Below are positions 25,413 through 34,263 of a DNA stretch of 45,666 nt, one piece after another. Both the position numbers and the translations under genes were made by a program. Location of the stretch: the NCBI GenBank assembly GCA_903861075.1, contig CAIOSY010000020.1, positions 1 to 45,666 of the forward strand. Direction: 5' to 3'. The first letter of the stretch is position 1; the number at the start of each line of letters is the position of its first letter. The notes beneath the pieces were generated by a model that searched no databases, was not told the origin of the DNA, and worked only from the letters and a program-made list of their open reading frames with translations. Source of the stretch: an uncultured Nitrosomonadales bacterium (GTDB lineage: Bacteria; Pseudomonadota; Gammaproteobacteria; Burkholderiales; Gallionellaceae).

Positions 25413-26837
25413 ATGAATAAATTATTCGCGCTAGGGTTATGCGGACTGGGTGCATTGATGGTGTCGGGTGTTGTTTCGGCGAGCGGAAATAGCAATACTT
25501 GCACCAGTCAAAACAACCAGAGTTATCAAAACTATCAAAATAATTCAGTTTTAAACTGGGAAAATTCAAATTATTGGGATTGTGGTCATGTTCCGACCAG
25601 TTCAGATAATGTCATTATCAATCAGGATATTTCATTTACAAGTTGTACGGCTAAGGTCGCTAAAACATTGACGATCAATAGCGGGCATGTTTTGACCGAT
25701 AGTTGCAGTGCGGGTGCGACCTTAACGGTGGCAGGCTCATTTACCAACAACGGCACCATTAAGTCTGCGAACAGCTCATCCTCGCTGATTGTTAACGGCG
25801 ATTTTGTTCATAATGGCAATGCGTCAACCAGTCAGTTCAAGAAATTAAAGGTGGTAGGTAGCTTTACGAATAACGGGCTGATCAAAGGGAGTGCGTTGGA
25901 AGTCGATACGGATTGTAAAAACTATGGTGAGCTGCAAGGGGATGATATTGATGTTCACGGAAATCTCACTACGACCAGTTCCGGTAGCTGTACCAGCAAT
26001 AGTAAACTGGTGTCCAATAATACCCTGCTGGTTAGAGGAAATTTCACTCATAGCAGCACGCGTTCGAGCAACGGCGTGCCTGACAATACGTTCAAGAGTT
26101 TAGTTGTTTATGGCGATTTTCAAAATGATGGTGTCATCAAGGGAATAACGGGTAGTCGGCTTGAAGTTGATAACGACTATAAAAACAATGGTGAAATGCA
26201 AGGGGATGATGTCGATGTTCACGGGAATCTCACCAACGCAGGTACTCGTACCTGTATTCCTAGCGGTACGTCGAGTGGCAGTAAATTAGTATCTAATAAT
26301 ACCTTGCTTGTTCGGGGAGGGTTTATCAACTGTAGCGCACGTTCAACGAATGGCACTCCTGACAATACCTTTAACAGTTTGGTCGTCAATGGCACGTTGC
26401 AAAACGATGGTGCGATCAAGGGTGCATCCGGTGGTAAAGTCGAAGTGGATGGTGATTTTAATAACACGGGCCGGTTTGCGATGTCAGGCCGTACGGGTGT
26501 TTTAAAGGATAGTGATACGACCGATGTTATCGTTGTTAAGCAAAGCTTTAGAAATACCGATCCTAATTCAAATTCATGTGCGGTGTCGAAAACAGGTTCT
26601 GCTACCCTGGAGTCAACCAATAAGGTGAAAGTAACCGTGCAAGGGGATTTTAAAAATACCAGCACAGCCGCAAAGTCCATGGTTTGTACCGGCTGTGTTT
26701 CGGTGGTATCAGGCGGGACAACGGCTGGGGGTTCTACGGTTATGACGAACGCTAATGCGACGGTTATTGGATGTACAGGGAGTCAATTCAATTGCGTGCC
26801 TAGTATTTTTGTTTATCATGGAAAACGTGGTCGTTAA
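25413..26837 (+). CDS. Secreted beta-helix-like repeat protein in the mshQ position
   Basis: The 474-residue product has a signal peptide (about 1-23, ending VSA) and no membrane anchor or PEP-CTERM tail. Residues 48-70 carry a W-x-NSNYW-x-CGHVP-x-SSDNVII pattern seen at the start of secreted beta-solenoid modules. A repeat of about 84-93 residues follows: 144-227, 228-320 and a partial third at 321-351, each with GxIKG, EVDxD, GELQGDDIDVHGNL, KLVSNNTLLVRG and PDNTF. It is rich in Asn, Ser, Thr and Gly and has more than a dozen cysteines. In Vibrio this locus has the much larger MshQ. An adhesin or pilus-tip role is inferred from position. Confidence 0.75.
   Translation: MNKLFALGLCGLGALMVSGVVSASGNSNTCTSQNNQSYQNYQNNSVLNWENSNYWDCGHVPTSSDNVIINQDISFTSCTAKVAKTLTINSGHVLTDSCSAGATLTVAGSFTNNGTIKSANSSSSLIVNGDFVHNGNASTSQFKKLKVVGSFTNNGLIKGSALEVDTDCKNYGELQGDDIDVHGNLTTTSSGSCTSNSKLVSNNTLLVRGNFTHSSTRSSNGVPDNTFKSLVVYGDFQNDGVIKGITGSRLEVDNDYKNNGEMQGDDVDVHGNLTNAGTRTCIPSGTSSGSKLVSNNTLLVRGGFINCSARSTNGTPDNTFNSLVVNGTLQNDGAIKGASGGKVEVDGDFNNTGRFAMSGRTGVLKDSDTTDVIVVKQSFRNTDPNSNSCAVSKTGSATLESTNKVKVTVQGDFKNTSTAAKSMVCTGCVSVVSGGTTAGGSTVMTNANATVIGCTGSQFNCVPSIFVYHGKRGR
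25842..26465 (+). repeat. Internal coding repeats of the mshQ-position protein
   Basis: There are two long units (25842-26093 and 26094-26372) and a partial third (26373-26465). DNA similarity is obvious as well, for example GCAAGGGGATGAT and GATGTTCACGG in units one and two. The second unit is nine codons longer. The near-identity at DNA level suggests fairly recent tandem duplication. Confidence 0.8.
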
Positions 26838-26843
26838 GCGTTA

Positions 26844-27842
26844 ATGCCTGTTAAAAACATAGCAGCGCTCGCTGGCGCTCGCATTAAGCGATTCATTGCG
26901 ATGTTTTCGCGGGTTGGAGCGCGTCCTAAATCCGAAAATTATTTGTCGGTTGGAATTACAAAACGCGGTGTTACGCTCGTTCAACTTGCTTTTGAGGGTG
27001 GAAAACCCCGTGTGCTACGCTGCGAGTGTCATGAGGGCAGTGAGGTGAGTGCGGAGTTTCTGATCAGTATCTGGCGCGATTTGAAACTTGGCAAGCAGCC
27101 CTGTGCGACCTTGCTGGCAAGCGGAGAGTATCAATTGCTGCTGGTTGATGCGCCTAAAGTCGATCAGGAAGAGTTGAAAACGGCTTTGCGCTGGAAGATT
27201 AAAGATAGTTTAAATTGTCCTGTCGAAGAAGCTTTGGTTGATGGATTGAAAATCCCGCTCAATAAAAATATGACGGATCGTGCTCAGACGCTGTACGCGG
27301 TTGCGGTACATAATGATCTGATTAAAAAGCGCATGAAATTATTCGAGCAGGCGCAATTGCCTCTGGTGGTGATCGATATTCCAGAAGCGGCTCAGCGCAA
27401 TATCGCAGCCTTGTACGAACAGGAAGGATATGCGCTGGCCTTGCTTTCATTTAACGAAATGGGTGGATTGCTGACTTTTAGCTCGGCTGGCGAGCTATAT
27501 CTGACCCGGCGTATTGAAATTAGCAGCGGGCAGTTATCCGATGCAGATGATGCCTTGCGCGACCAATATTATGACCGTGTTGAAATGGAATTGCAGCGCT
27601 CACTGGATTACTTCGATCGGCAGTTCAATCATTTGCCGGTGAGCCGGGTGTTGCTATGCGCGCAGGATTGTTCGGGTTTGCTGGCATTTATGAAGCCCTT
27701 GATTGATGTGCCGCTGCAAAATTTGTCCTTGTCTGAAGGCTTGGATGTTAGCGCGGTTCCGGCACTTAATGAGATGGACTTCGCGGCGCAAGTATTGCTG
27801 CCATTGGGGTTGGCCTTGCGCCAGGAAGCGCATTCATCATGA
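26844..27842 (+). CDS. mshI: MSHA biogenesis protein MshI (PilM-like)
   Basis: The 332-residue cytoplasmic protein has the actin-like PilM/MshI fold signature: LSVGITKRGVTLVQL near 34-48, the TALRWKIKDSL segment near 113-123, and a second lobe. PilM-type proteins bind the N-terminal tail of the PilN-like partner, linking cytoplasm to the alignment complex. The next gene (PilN-like) overlaps by 4 nt (ATGA). It starts 6 nt after the repeat protein without a clear ribosome-binding site, so coupling is likely. Confidence 0.85.
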   Translation: MPVKNIAALAGARIKRFIAMFSRVGARPKSENYLSVGITKRGVTLVQLAFEGGKPRVLRCECHEGSEVSAEFLISIWRDLKLGKQPCATLLASGEYQLLLVDAPKVDQEELKTALRWKIKDSLNCPVEEALVDGLKIPLNKNMTDRAQTLYAVAVHNDLIKKRMKLFEQAQLPLVVIDIPEAAQRNIAALYEQEGYALALLSFNEMGGLLTFSSAGELYLTRRIEISSGQLSDADDALRDQYYDRVEMELQRSLDYFDRQFNHLPVSRVLLCAQDCSGLLAFMKPLIDVPLQNLSLSEGLDVSAVPALNEMDFAAQVLLPLGLALRQEAHSS

Positions 27843-28447
27843 GTCAGCAGATTAATCTTTTTAATCCGCTGTTTGTTAAATCGCGTACGGTTTTTTCCCT
27901 GACCTCCATGTTGCTGAGCTTGTCAGGCATTGTCATTGTGTTGTTGATGCTAGATGCGTATTTGCAGACGCAGGTTGATCTGCTGGACAAGCAATACGAA
28001 CAAGGCGTGCTACGCGTTGCCAAGTTGGCAATTAAGCCGTCGGGTTTGTCACCTACTCAGGCAAATGCTTTATTGCAAACGGAAGTGGAACAACTGGAGC
28101 GTAAACAGACGGAAACCCGGCAGCTGATGGATGCCATGGTCAAAGGCACGGACAGCAATAGCGCGGGATACTCGGAATATATGCGCGCCTTTGCGCGTCA
28201 GGTGGTGTCGGGTTTGTGGCTCACGAGTTTAAATATCACCGCGAATGAAATTAGCTTAAGCGGCGGCGTTGTTTCACCCGAATTGCTGCCCGGTTATGTC
28301 ATGCGTCTGGGGCAGGAACCCGTATTAAAAGGCAGACAGTTCGCCACTTTACAGATGCAGATGCGCAATGTTGAAGGTAAAAAAGGGGCGTCGTCGTCAA
28401 GTTATCTCGCCTTTACCTTGCGTTCTGCGGAAGGCGGGGCGCCATGA
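27839..28447 (+). CDS. PilN-like MSHA alignment protein (MshI2)
   Basis: The 202-residue protein begins MSQQINLFNPLF, which matches the conserved INLxP motif that PilM/MshI proteins bind. One membrane segment (about 22-39) is followed by a coiled coil (about 44-105) and a ferredoxin-like periplasmic domain. It overlaps mshI by 4 nt and mshJ by 4 nt. Together these make the inner-membrane alignment subcomplex. Confidence 0.83.
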   Translation: MSQQINLFNPLFVKSRTVFSLTSMLLSLSGIVIVLLMLDAYLQTQVDLLDKQYEQGVLRVAKLAIKPSGLSPTQANALLQTEVEQLERKQTETRQLMDAMVKGTDSNSAGYSEYMRAFARQVVSGLWLTSLNITANEISLSGGVVSPELLPGYVMRLGQEPVLKGRQFATLQMQMRNVEGKKGASSSSYLAFTLRSAEGGAP

Positions 28448-29100
28448 ATAAATATTGGGCGCTGGCGCAAGCTCGAATGGATGTCATCTCCTTGCGCGAG
28501 CGCGTGATTGTTTTTTCGGCGTTTGTTTTGATCGCGATATTGGCTATCGATAATTTTATGCTGGAGCCTTTGATGCTCAGGCAAAAAGCCGCAGTTGAAA
28601 AGCTTGCGCAGCAACAAAAGCAGGAATCCTTGTTGCAGGCGAGCCTTCAGGAACTGCAAAAAGCGAAAGCTGAAGAACAACATTCTCCCTTGCATGAACG
28701 TATTGCCCTGTTAAAAAGCGAGCTTGAGCAGAGCGAGCGCGCCTTGCAAGCCAGACGCGATGGCATGATAGCGCCGGATGAAATGGCGGGCTTGCTCGAA
28801 CGGGTGTTGCATAATAATCAGTTGGATTTGGTTGAGCTAAAAACCCTGCCCGTCAGTGTGCTGTCGGATATTCCAGCTTCAGGGGGCGAAAGTGCAGCAC
28901 CTAAAATCTATAAGCACAGCGTTAAGATTGTCGTGCGCGGCAGTTATCCCGCGCTTTATCGTTATTTAGTGGCGTTGGAAAAACTGCCTGAGCAAATGTT
29001 TTGGGGCGATATGGATTTAACCGTGGAAAAATATCCCGATGTGCAGATAAGCTTGACCTTGTATACCTTAAGTCAGGATAAAGTGTGGCTCAGGATATGA
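28444..29100 (+). CDS. mshJ: MSHA biogenesis protein MshJ (PilO/GspM-like)
   Basis: The 218-residue bitopic protein has one membrane segment (about 22-38), a coiled coil (about 46-105) and a C-terminal domain with GSYPALYRYLVALEKLP, typical of GspM/PilO/MshJ proteins. It partners the PilN-like protein in the inner-membrane alignment complex. It overlaps the preceding gene by 4 nt and mshK by 4 nt. Confidence 0.83.
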   Translation: MNKYWALAQARMDVISLRERVIVFSAFVLIAILAIDNFMLEPLMLRQKAAVEKLAQQQKQESLLQASLQELQKAKAEEQHSPLHERIALLKSELEQSERALQARRDGMIAPDEMAGLLERVLHNNQLDLVELKTLPVSVLSDIPASGGESAAPKIYKHSVKIVVRGSYPALYRYLVALEKLPEQMFWGDMDLTVEKYPDVQISLTLYTLSQDKVWLRI

Positions 29101-29540
29101 TCAAAAAGCGCTTATTGTTTGCGATGGACACCGGGAGTAAATCCCTTTGGATGTGTGGGTTCGCCGTTTGTAGTCTGCTGTTTGGCGTTTGTTGCGGTGC
29201 GGAAGAGATAAACGATCCGACGCGTCTGCCCGCCAGTATGTTATCGTCAGGTGACGAAGTTGCGCCAGCGCCGCTGCCCGGTTTGCAGTCCATATTGATT
29301 GCGCCTCATCATAGGTCGGCGATTATTAACGGCAAGCTTGTCAAGGCGGGTGATAAAGTGGGTGAGGAACGGTTAATTGAAGTGCGTGAGCGCAGCGTGA
29401 TATTAAACGGACCGAAAGGGCGTCGTGTTATTACGCTGTTTTCTGAGGTTAAAACCACGCCCAGTCGTGTCGAGGTTGATGTTCTGGGAAGTACCTTGCC
29501 GGACGTATTTAAAACGGCACCATACAGGAATAAAAAATGA
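29097..29540 (+). CDS. mshK: MSHA biogenesis protein MshK (PilP-like)
   Basis: The 147-residue exported protein has a hydrophobic signal (about 18-37), a disordered segment with NDPTRLP like the DPTRP of PilP/GspC linkers, and a small beta domain (about 65-120, SAIINGKLVKAGDKV). It should bridge the inner-membrane complex and the secretin. I chose the ATG at 29097, which overlaps the TGA of mshJ. mshL overlaps its end by 4 nt. Confidence 0.8.
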   Translation: MIKKRLLFAMDTGSKSLWMCGFAVCSLLFGVCCGAEEINDPTRLPASMLSSGDEVAPAPLPGLQSILIAPHHRSAIINGKLVKAGDKVGEERLIEVRERSVILNGPKGRRVITLFSEVKTTPSRVEVDVLGSTLPDVFKTAPYRNKK

Positions 29541-31249
29541 GAAATATCGGTGTACTGGGTTTGCTTTTGCTGCTGTCAGCGTGTGCTGCCAGTAATAGCC
29601 GGAATCAAACCAGGGACAGCATACGTGAGGAAATGAATCAGGCCGCTATCTCAGGTAGCCGAGCCCCGTTGCTCAAGCCGGAGTCAGTCGATGATGCCTT
29701 GTTGCCACCTATGGAGTTCAAGATGAACCGCGGTGATGGCAAGCCGACGGAAACCCGCTTTGATTTAACGGTGGATAACACGCCGGCCAGTCAAGTATTT
29801 ATGGCGATTGTCTCAGGAACGCCATACAGTATGGTGTTACATCCTGACGTTGCCGGAAATATTTCCTTAAATCTTAAAGATGTCACCGTACTCGAAGCAC
29901 TCGAAACCGTGCGGGAAATGTACGGTTATGATTACAAGCTTGATGGCACGCGTATCTTTGTGCAATCGTTGACGTTACAGACGCGGATTTTTCAGGTTAA
30001 TTATTTGACAGGTAATCGCGCCGGCACGACGTCAGTCAGGGTTTCATCCAGCGGATTAACCGATACGGTGGCAGGATCGGGCGGGGGTGGTTCAGTCACT
30101 CAGGGAACGACTATCGTGGGCGGCGGCGACAAAAATCTCAAATTTGATCGTGGTGCCGACAACAGTAGCAAGATTACCACGACCACCTCTGCTGATTTTT
30201 GGGATGAATTGAGTCGTGCCTTGCATGCCATTGTGGGATCCGAGCAGGGACGTTCCGTGGTGATCAGTCCGATGTCCGGGGTGCTTGTGATTCGTGCCAT
30301 GCCTGAAGAGTTGAAAAGTGTTACGGCCTATCTCAAGGCGTCGCAAATATCCATAGAACGTCAGGTGATACTCGAAGCCAAGATTATTGACGTGCAACTC
30401 AATGATAGTTACCAATCAGGTGTGAACTGGTCGGCATTTAAAAATAGTTTGAACAGTCATGTTTCGACGGGCGTTGGCGTGCCGGGAAGTGTACTTAATC
30501 CGGCTGCGGCAGGGGCGGCAAGTTTGCTATCCAATCCGCTGCTGAATGCAACGCCGGGCGCTTCGTTATTGCCGTCGGCTGCGGCTGCGGGATCATTGTT
30601 CGGGCTGGCATTCCAGACCAGTAATTTTGCCGTGCTGTTGAATTTTCTTGAATCTCAAGGCGATGTTCATGTGCTCTCTAGCCCGCGTATCGCTACTTTG
30701 AATAATCAAAAGGCCGTACTGAAAGTGGGTACGGATGCGTTCTTTGTGACCGAGATTGTCGGAGGTTCTGCTGCCGCTGTCGGTGTGCCTGCCGTTGCGC
30801 CGTCGATTAAGATGCAGCCGTTTTTCTCGGGTATCGCCTTGGATGTCACTCCGCGCATTGATGAGAACAACGAAATAATTTTGCATATTCATCCATCCGT
30901 AAGCGCGGTGAGCTCAGTCATTACCACGGTTAATTTGGGCGCTTCAGCCGGTGTGGTAAGTATTCCTTTGGCGTCGAGTTCGGTTTCAGAAACCGATAGT
31001 ATCGTGCGTGCGCGCGATGGTCAGATCGTGGCAATAGGGGGCTTGATGCGTCAGGAGTCAACCAATGGAGAATCGGGGCTGCCGGGTTTGTCAAAGTCGA
31101 TTTTTGGCCAGACCAGTCGTCTCAATAATAAACGTGAGCTTGTGATTTTGATCAAGCCCACGGTCGTTGATTCGGGGCGGGATTGGTCTGACGATATTGG
31201 CCGTAGTCGTGACCGTATCGATGCGTTATCTAAGCAAATTAAGCATTGA
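29537..31249 (+). CDS. mshL: MSHA secretin MshL
   Basis: This is the outer-membrane secretin of the pilus. The 570-residue product is a predicted lipoprotein (lipobox LLSAC, C16), has a secretin N-terminal short domain (about 75-150, ending in RIFVQS), a Gly/Ser/Thr-rich loop (about 160-195), and the secretin core from about 270, with the LEAKIIDVQL and VLSSPRIATLNNQKAVLKVG segments and a terminal GGLMRQ. It overlaps mshK by 4 nt. Confidence 0.92.
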   Translation: MRNIGVLGLLLLLSACAASNSRNQTRDSIREEMNQAAISGSRAPLLKPESVDDALLPPMEFKMNRGDGKPTETRFDLTVDNTPASQVFMAIVSGTPYSMVLHPDVAGNISLNLKDVTVLEALETVREMYGYDYKLDGTRIFVQSLTLQTRIFQVNYLTGNRAGTTSVRVSSSGLTDTVAGSGGGGSVTQGTTIVGGGDKNLKFDRGADNSSKITTTTSADFWDELSRALHAIVGSEQGRSVVISPMSGVLVIRAMPEELKSVTAYLKASQISIERQVILEAKIIDVQLNDSYQSGVNWSAFKNSLNSHVSTGVGVPGSVLNPAAAGAASLLSNPLLNATPGASLLPSAAAAGSLFGLAFQTSNFAVLLNFLESQGDVHVLSSPRIATLNNQKAVLKVGTDAFFVTEIVGGSAAAVGVPAVAPSIKMQPFFSGIALDVTPRIDENNEIILHIHPSVSAVSSVITTVNLGASAGVVSIPLASSSVSETDSIVRARDGQIVAIGGLMRQESTNGESGLPGLSKSIFGQTSRLNNKRELVILIKPTVVDSGRDWSDDIGRSRDRIDALSKQIKH

Positions 31250-31357
31250 GCATGAGGCAGATGAGAACAAGTTTCAGAGTCGAGGGGGTATGCGATTGCT
31301 TGTGTATTACGCCTTATGCCGTGTTTTGTATCCTTCAAATTAAAATGGTTACGCTCT

Positions 31358-32314
31358 ATGTATTGTAAGCACTTTGATTTGCGCGAACCGCCTTTCGGCC
31401 TGACGCCGGACACGAGTTTTTTCTTTAATAGCTCAAGTTATCAAGAAGCGCTGAATGTGCTATTGGTTGCGGTGCGTAATGGCGAAGGTTTCATTAAGAT
31501 TACCGGTGAGGTTGGTAATGGTAAAACCTTGCTGTGTCGAAAATTCCTGGCAACGCTCAATCAAGGCGCGGAGTCTATTACCCCAATAGGAACCCAGGAT
31601 ACCAATGCGGACGTCGTTCCCGGTCAGCGTTATCGAACCGCTTATATCGCCAATCCCTATATTGAACCCAGAACCTTGCTAATGGCGTTGGCCGATGAGT
31701 TTCGCGTGCCGTATGATGAAAATGTTGATCAACATCAGTTACTTAAGGGTTTAACGATCGCTTTGCTCAATTATGCAAGAAACGGGCAGCATGCGCTGGT
31801 GTGTCTGGATGAGGCACAGGCTCTCCCTTTGCAAACTTTAGAGGTGTTACGCCTGTTGACGAATCTGGAAACCGAAAAGCGTAAATTATTGCAGGTGGTG
31901 TTGTTCGGTCAACCGGAGTTGGACGCCCATCTTGCCCAGTATTCGATACGCCAATTGCGTCAGCGTATCAGCTTTCAATATGATTTGAAGGGCTTGCGTT
32001 TCGATGAGCTGGAACGCTATGTACGTCATCGTCTCAGAGTGGCCTGTTACAAGGGGGAGGCGTTGTTTGAAAAGTCAGCCTTTGCCAAGTTACACCGGGT
32101 CACCAAGGGTACGCCCAGGCTGGTCAATATCGTTGCGCATAAAGCATTGATGCTGGCTTTTGGTGAAGGGGTTTACCACGTTAGTGCCAAACATATCGCC
32201 AAGGCTGCATCAGATACGCCCGAGGCGTGCCGTGATTGGCAGCCGTGGTGGGTGGGTTTAGGGGTCATCGTGCTGTTGCTGATGTTGGTCATTGTGTTCT
32301 GGATGATAAAATGA
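31358..32314 (+). CDS. mshM: MSHA biogenesis ATPase MshM (ExeA-like)
   Basis: This AAA ATPase of the ExeA/MshM group has Walker A GEVGNGKT (50-57), Walker B LVCLDEAQ and a C-terminal membrane segment (about 294-317). It begins MYCKHFDLREPPFGLTPD, the family signature. In ExeAB-type systems the protein with its partner helps insert the secretin through peptidoglycan. The ATG at 31358 gives 318 residues. An upstream in-frame ATG at 31316 gives no family match. It lies 108 nt after mshL and overlaps mshN by 4 nt. Confidence 0.9.
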   Translation: MYCKHFDLREPPFGLTPDTSFFFNSSSYQEALNVLLVAVRNGEGFIKITGEVGNGKTLLCRKFLATLNQGAESITPIGTQDTNADVVPGQRYRTAYIANPYIEPRTLLMALADEFRVPYDENVDQHQLLKGLTIALLNYARNGQHALVCLDEAQALPLQTLEVLRLLTNLETEKRKLLQVVLFGQPELDAHLAQYSIRQLRQRISFQYDLKGLRFDELERYVRHRLRVACYKGEALFEKSAFAKLHRVTKGTPRLVNIVAHKALMLAFGEGVYHVSAKHIAKAASDTPEACRDWQPWWVGLGVIVLLLMLVIVFWMIK

Positions 32315-33432
32315 GCGTTATTAACACGATGCTCAACGGTCTGGAAAAGCGCGGGGCGAAGCTCGCTGCCGAGGAAGTGCGTTCTGTTCATGTCGACCGT
32401 CGTTTTCTGTGGTTCAAGTGGTTGTTATTGCCAGTAATGCTGTTGGCTGCGGCGCTGTTAGTTTGGCGCATGGGATCTATGACGCATAAGCCTGAGACAG
32501 AGGGGCGGGTTAGTCGTGCTGCGATAATTAAGGAGGGGGCAGCCCCTGTAGCCGCAGCCCCTGTACTCGCTGCAAGTCCGGTAATTATGCCCTCTGCTGA
32601 AAAGATTGTGGCGATTGAACCTCATGTGATTTCCGTAGAAAAAGCTAAAGTTGATGTGGTTGTTGTACCTGCGACCCGGAGTCGTGAGCGTGTTGCGCTT
32701 ACGCGAGAGCAGCCGGTTTTACATCAGCCTGATGCCACTTTGCCAGAAGTGCCTGTAAGCGATATTCCTCACAATCAAACCATAGCCAAACCCGTTACGC
32801 CCAAACCGGCTCCCTTGCTTCGTCCGGCTCCGCTTGTTCCGGCGCAACCGATTAAACAGATTAGCCTGGCGCAACAAGTGAATGGCGAATATCGCAAAGC
32901 GCTTGGATTGATGGAGCAAGGGAATAATACTGAGGCGCGGGCGGGTTTTGAAGCCGTTTTGCGTATGGATGCGGGACATCTGGCTGCACGCCGGTCTTTG
33001 GTTTCCCTGCTGGTTGAGGGGCAACAAAGCAGGGAGGCTGAGCAGGTGTTACAGGACGGGCTCAATATTGATCTGAAAAACAGTAGTTTTGCCATGATGC
33101 TGGCACGACTGCAGACTCAGCGTAAAGATGTGGCGGGCGCGATTGCGACACTGGAAGTGACCTTGCCATTTGCCTCGCGGCAGGCGGATTATCAGGCCTT
33201 TTATGCGGCGTTGTTGCAGCGGGTAAACCGTCATGCAGAAGCGGTTGCACGTTATCAGATCGCACTGGATATCGTTCCCGGTAATGGAGTCTGGCTAATG
33301 GGCTATGGGATTTCACTGCAAACCTTGTCGCGCACCGATGAAGCTCGCATCGCGTATCAGCGCGCACTCGACAGTAAAACCCTCAGCATCGATTTGCAGA
33401 CGTTCGTGCAACAGAAACTAAAATCGTTGTAA
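32311..33432 (+). CDS. mshN: MSHA biogenesis protein MshN (TPR protein)
   Basis: The 373-residue protein begins MSVINTMLNGLEKRGA, typical of MshN. It has one membrane segment (about 36-54), a Pro/Ala/Val-rich periplasmic linker (about 60-190), and TPR repeats (about 193-370) with the A-x-x-x-[FL] repeat rhythm. It likely aids stability or localisation of the pilus complex. The start overlaps the end of mshM by ATGA. It is the last gene of the locus and converges with comF 43 nt away. Confidence 0.87.
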   Translation: MSVINTMLNGLEKRGAKLAAEEVRSVHVDRRFLWFKWLLLPVMLLAAALLVWRMGSMTHKPETEGRVSRAAIIKEGAAPVAAAPVLAASPVIMPSAEKIVAIEPHVISVEKAKVDVVVVPATRSRERVALTREQPVLHQPDATLPEVPVSDIPHNQTIAKPVTPKPAPLLRPAPLVPAQPIKQISLAQQVNGEYRKALGLMEQGNNTEARAGFEAVLRMDAGHLAARRSLVSLLVEGQQSREAEQVLQDGLNIDLKNSSFAMMLARLQTQRKDVAGAIATLEVTLPFASRQADYQAFYAALLQRVNRHAEAVARYQIALDIVPGNGVWLMGYGISLQTLSRTDEARIAYQRALDSKTLSIDLQTFVQQKLKSL

Positions 33433-33475
33433 TTTCCCGTGCACTATCATCGCATCGCATCCTTTTTTAATTTCG

Positions 33476-34189
33476 CTATCCGGTATTTTTGATCGTTCTT
33501 GCCACAACCCAGGCGCTGACTCGATTGGCGCCCCGGCTTTTTACTGCGACAGCTAATTCATTCAGGCTGGCACCCGTGGTGAAAACGTCATCCACCAGCG
33601 CGATGTGTTTGCCCGATAAATCGATGTCGCAACTAAATGCCCCGCGAACATTGTTACTGCGCTCATGCCACGGGAGTGAGGTTTGTGAGGGGGTGTCGCG
33701 TAAACGCCGGCAGGCAAGCTGAGGCAGATGCAGTGCGCGGGCAAGCGGAGTGGCGATGAGTTTGGCTTGATTAAATCCCCGGCTGCGCAATTTGGCAGGA
33801 TGCAGTGGCATAGGAATGACATAGTCGGGTAAGTCATTTTGGCCTATATTTTGTAGCAGTTTTTCAGAAAATATTTGCGCGAGGGCAAGTTGCTCGTGAT
33901 ATTTAAACGCTAATATCAAGCGGTCAATCGGAAACTGATAGCTGAAAACAGCGCTGGTGTGAGTAAATGCCGGTGGTTTTTTTAAACAGTGGCCGCAGAC
34001 TTCGCCTAAAAGAGTAGGCAATGCACAATTAGGGCAATGTGCCGGGCTTAAATAAGGTAAGGTTTTGTCGCAGTATTCGCACCATATCCCGTGGTGGCTC
34101 ATGCTGCCGCACAATACGCAGGGTTGCGCAGGTAAGATATGCTTAATTTTTGTGCTGATGTTTAATCTGAGCGCGTTTAAAATTGACAA
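33476..34189 (-). CDS. comF: ComF-family phosphoribosyltransferase-like protein
   Basis: ComF/GntX proteins are linked to DNA uptake and use of external DNA. The 237-residue product has four N-terminal CxxC pairs forming zinc fingers (CVLC, CEYC, CPNC, CGHC), the SRGFNQA segment and the PRPP loop [12 protein letters not shown]. The frame begins with TTG at 34189, the first usable start. It is divergent from bioB, with 74 nt between the two starts. The pilus genes lie on the other side, but the type IV system here is MSHA-type, so a competence link is not implied. Confidence 0.88.
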   Translation of the reverse strand: MSILNALRLNISTKIKHILPAQPCVLCGSMSHHGIWCEYCDKTLPYLSPAHCPNCALPTLLGEVCGHCLKKPPAFTHTSAVFSYQFPIDRLILAFKYHEQLALAQIFSEKLLQNIGQNDLPDYVIPMPLHPAKLRSRGFNQAKLIATPLARALHLPQLACRRLRDTPSQTSLPWHERSNNVRGAFSCDIDLSGKHIALVDDVFTTGASLNELAVAVKSRGANRVSAWVVARTIKNTG

Positions 34190-34263
34190 GGTGTAGGCCT
34201 TTCAAGGAAGATGCGCGGCAGTGTTTTTCGCTTTTTGAACTATTAATTTGTAACACGCCGACT

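Noticed and set aside
34190-34263. Possible BirA operator before bioB (TTGTAACAC)
   Set aside because: Only a loose half-site is visible and no matching GGTTTACAA arm at the right spacing was found.
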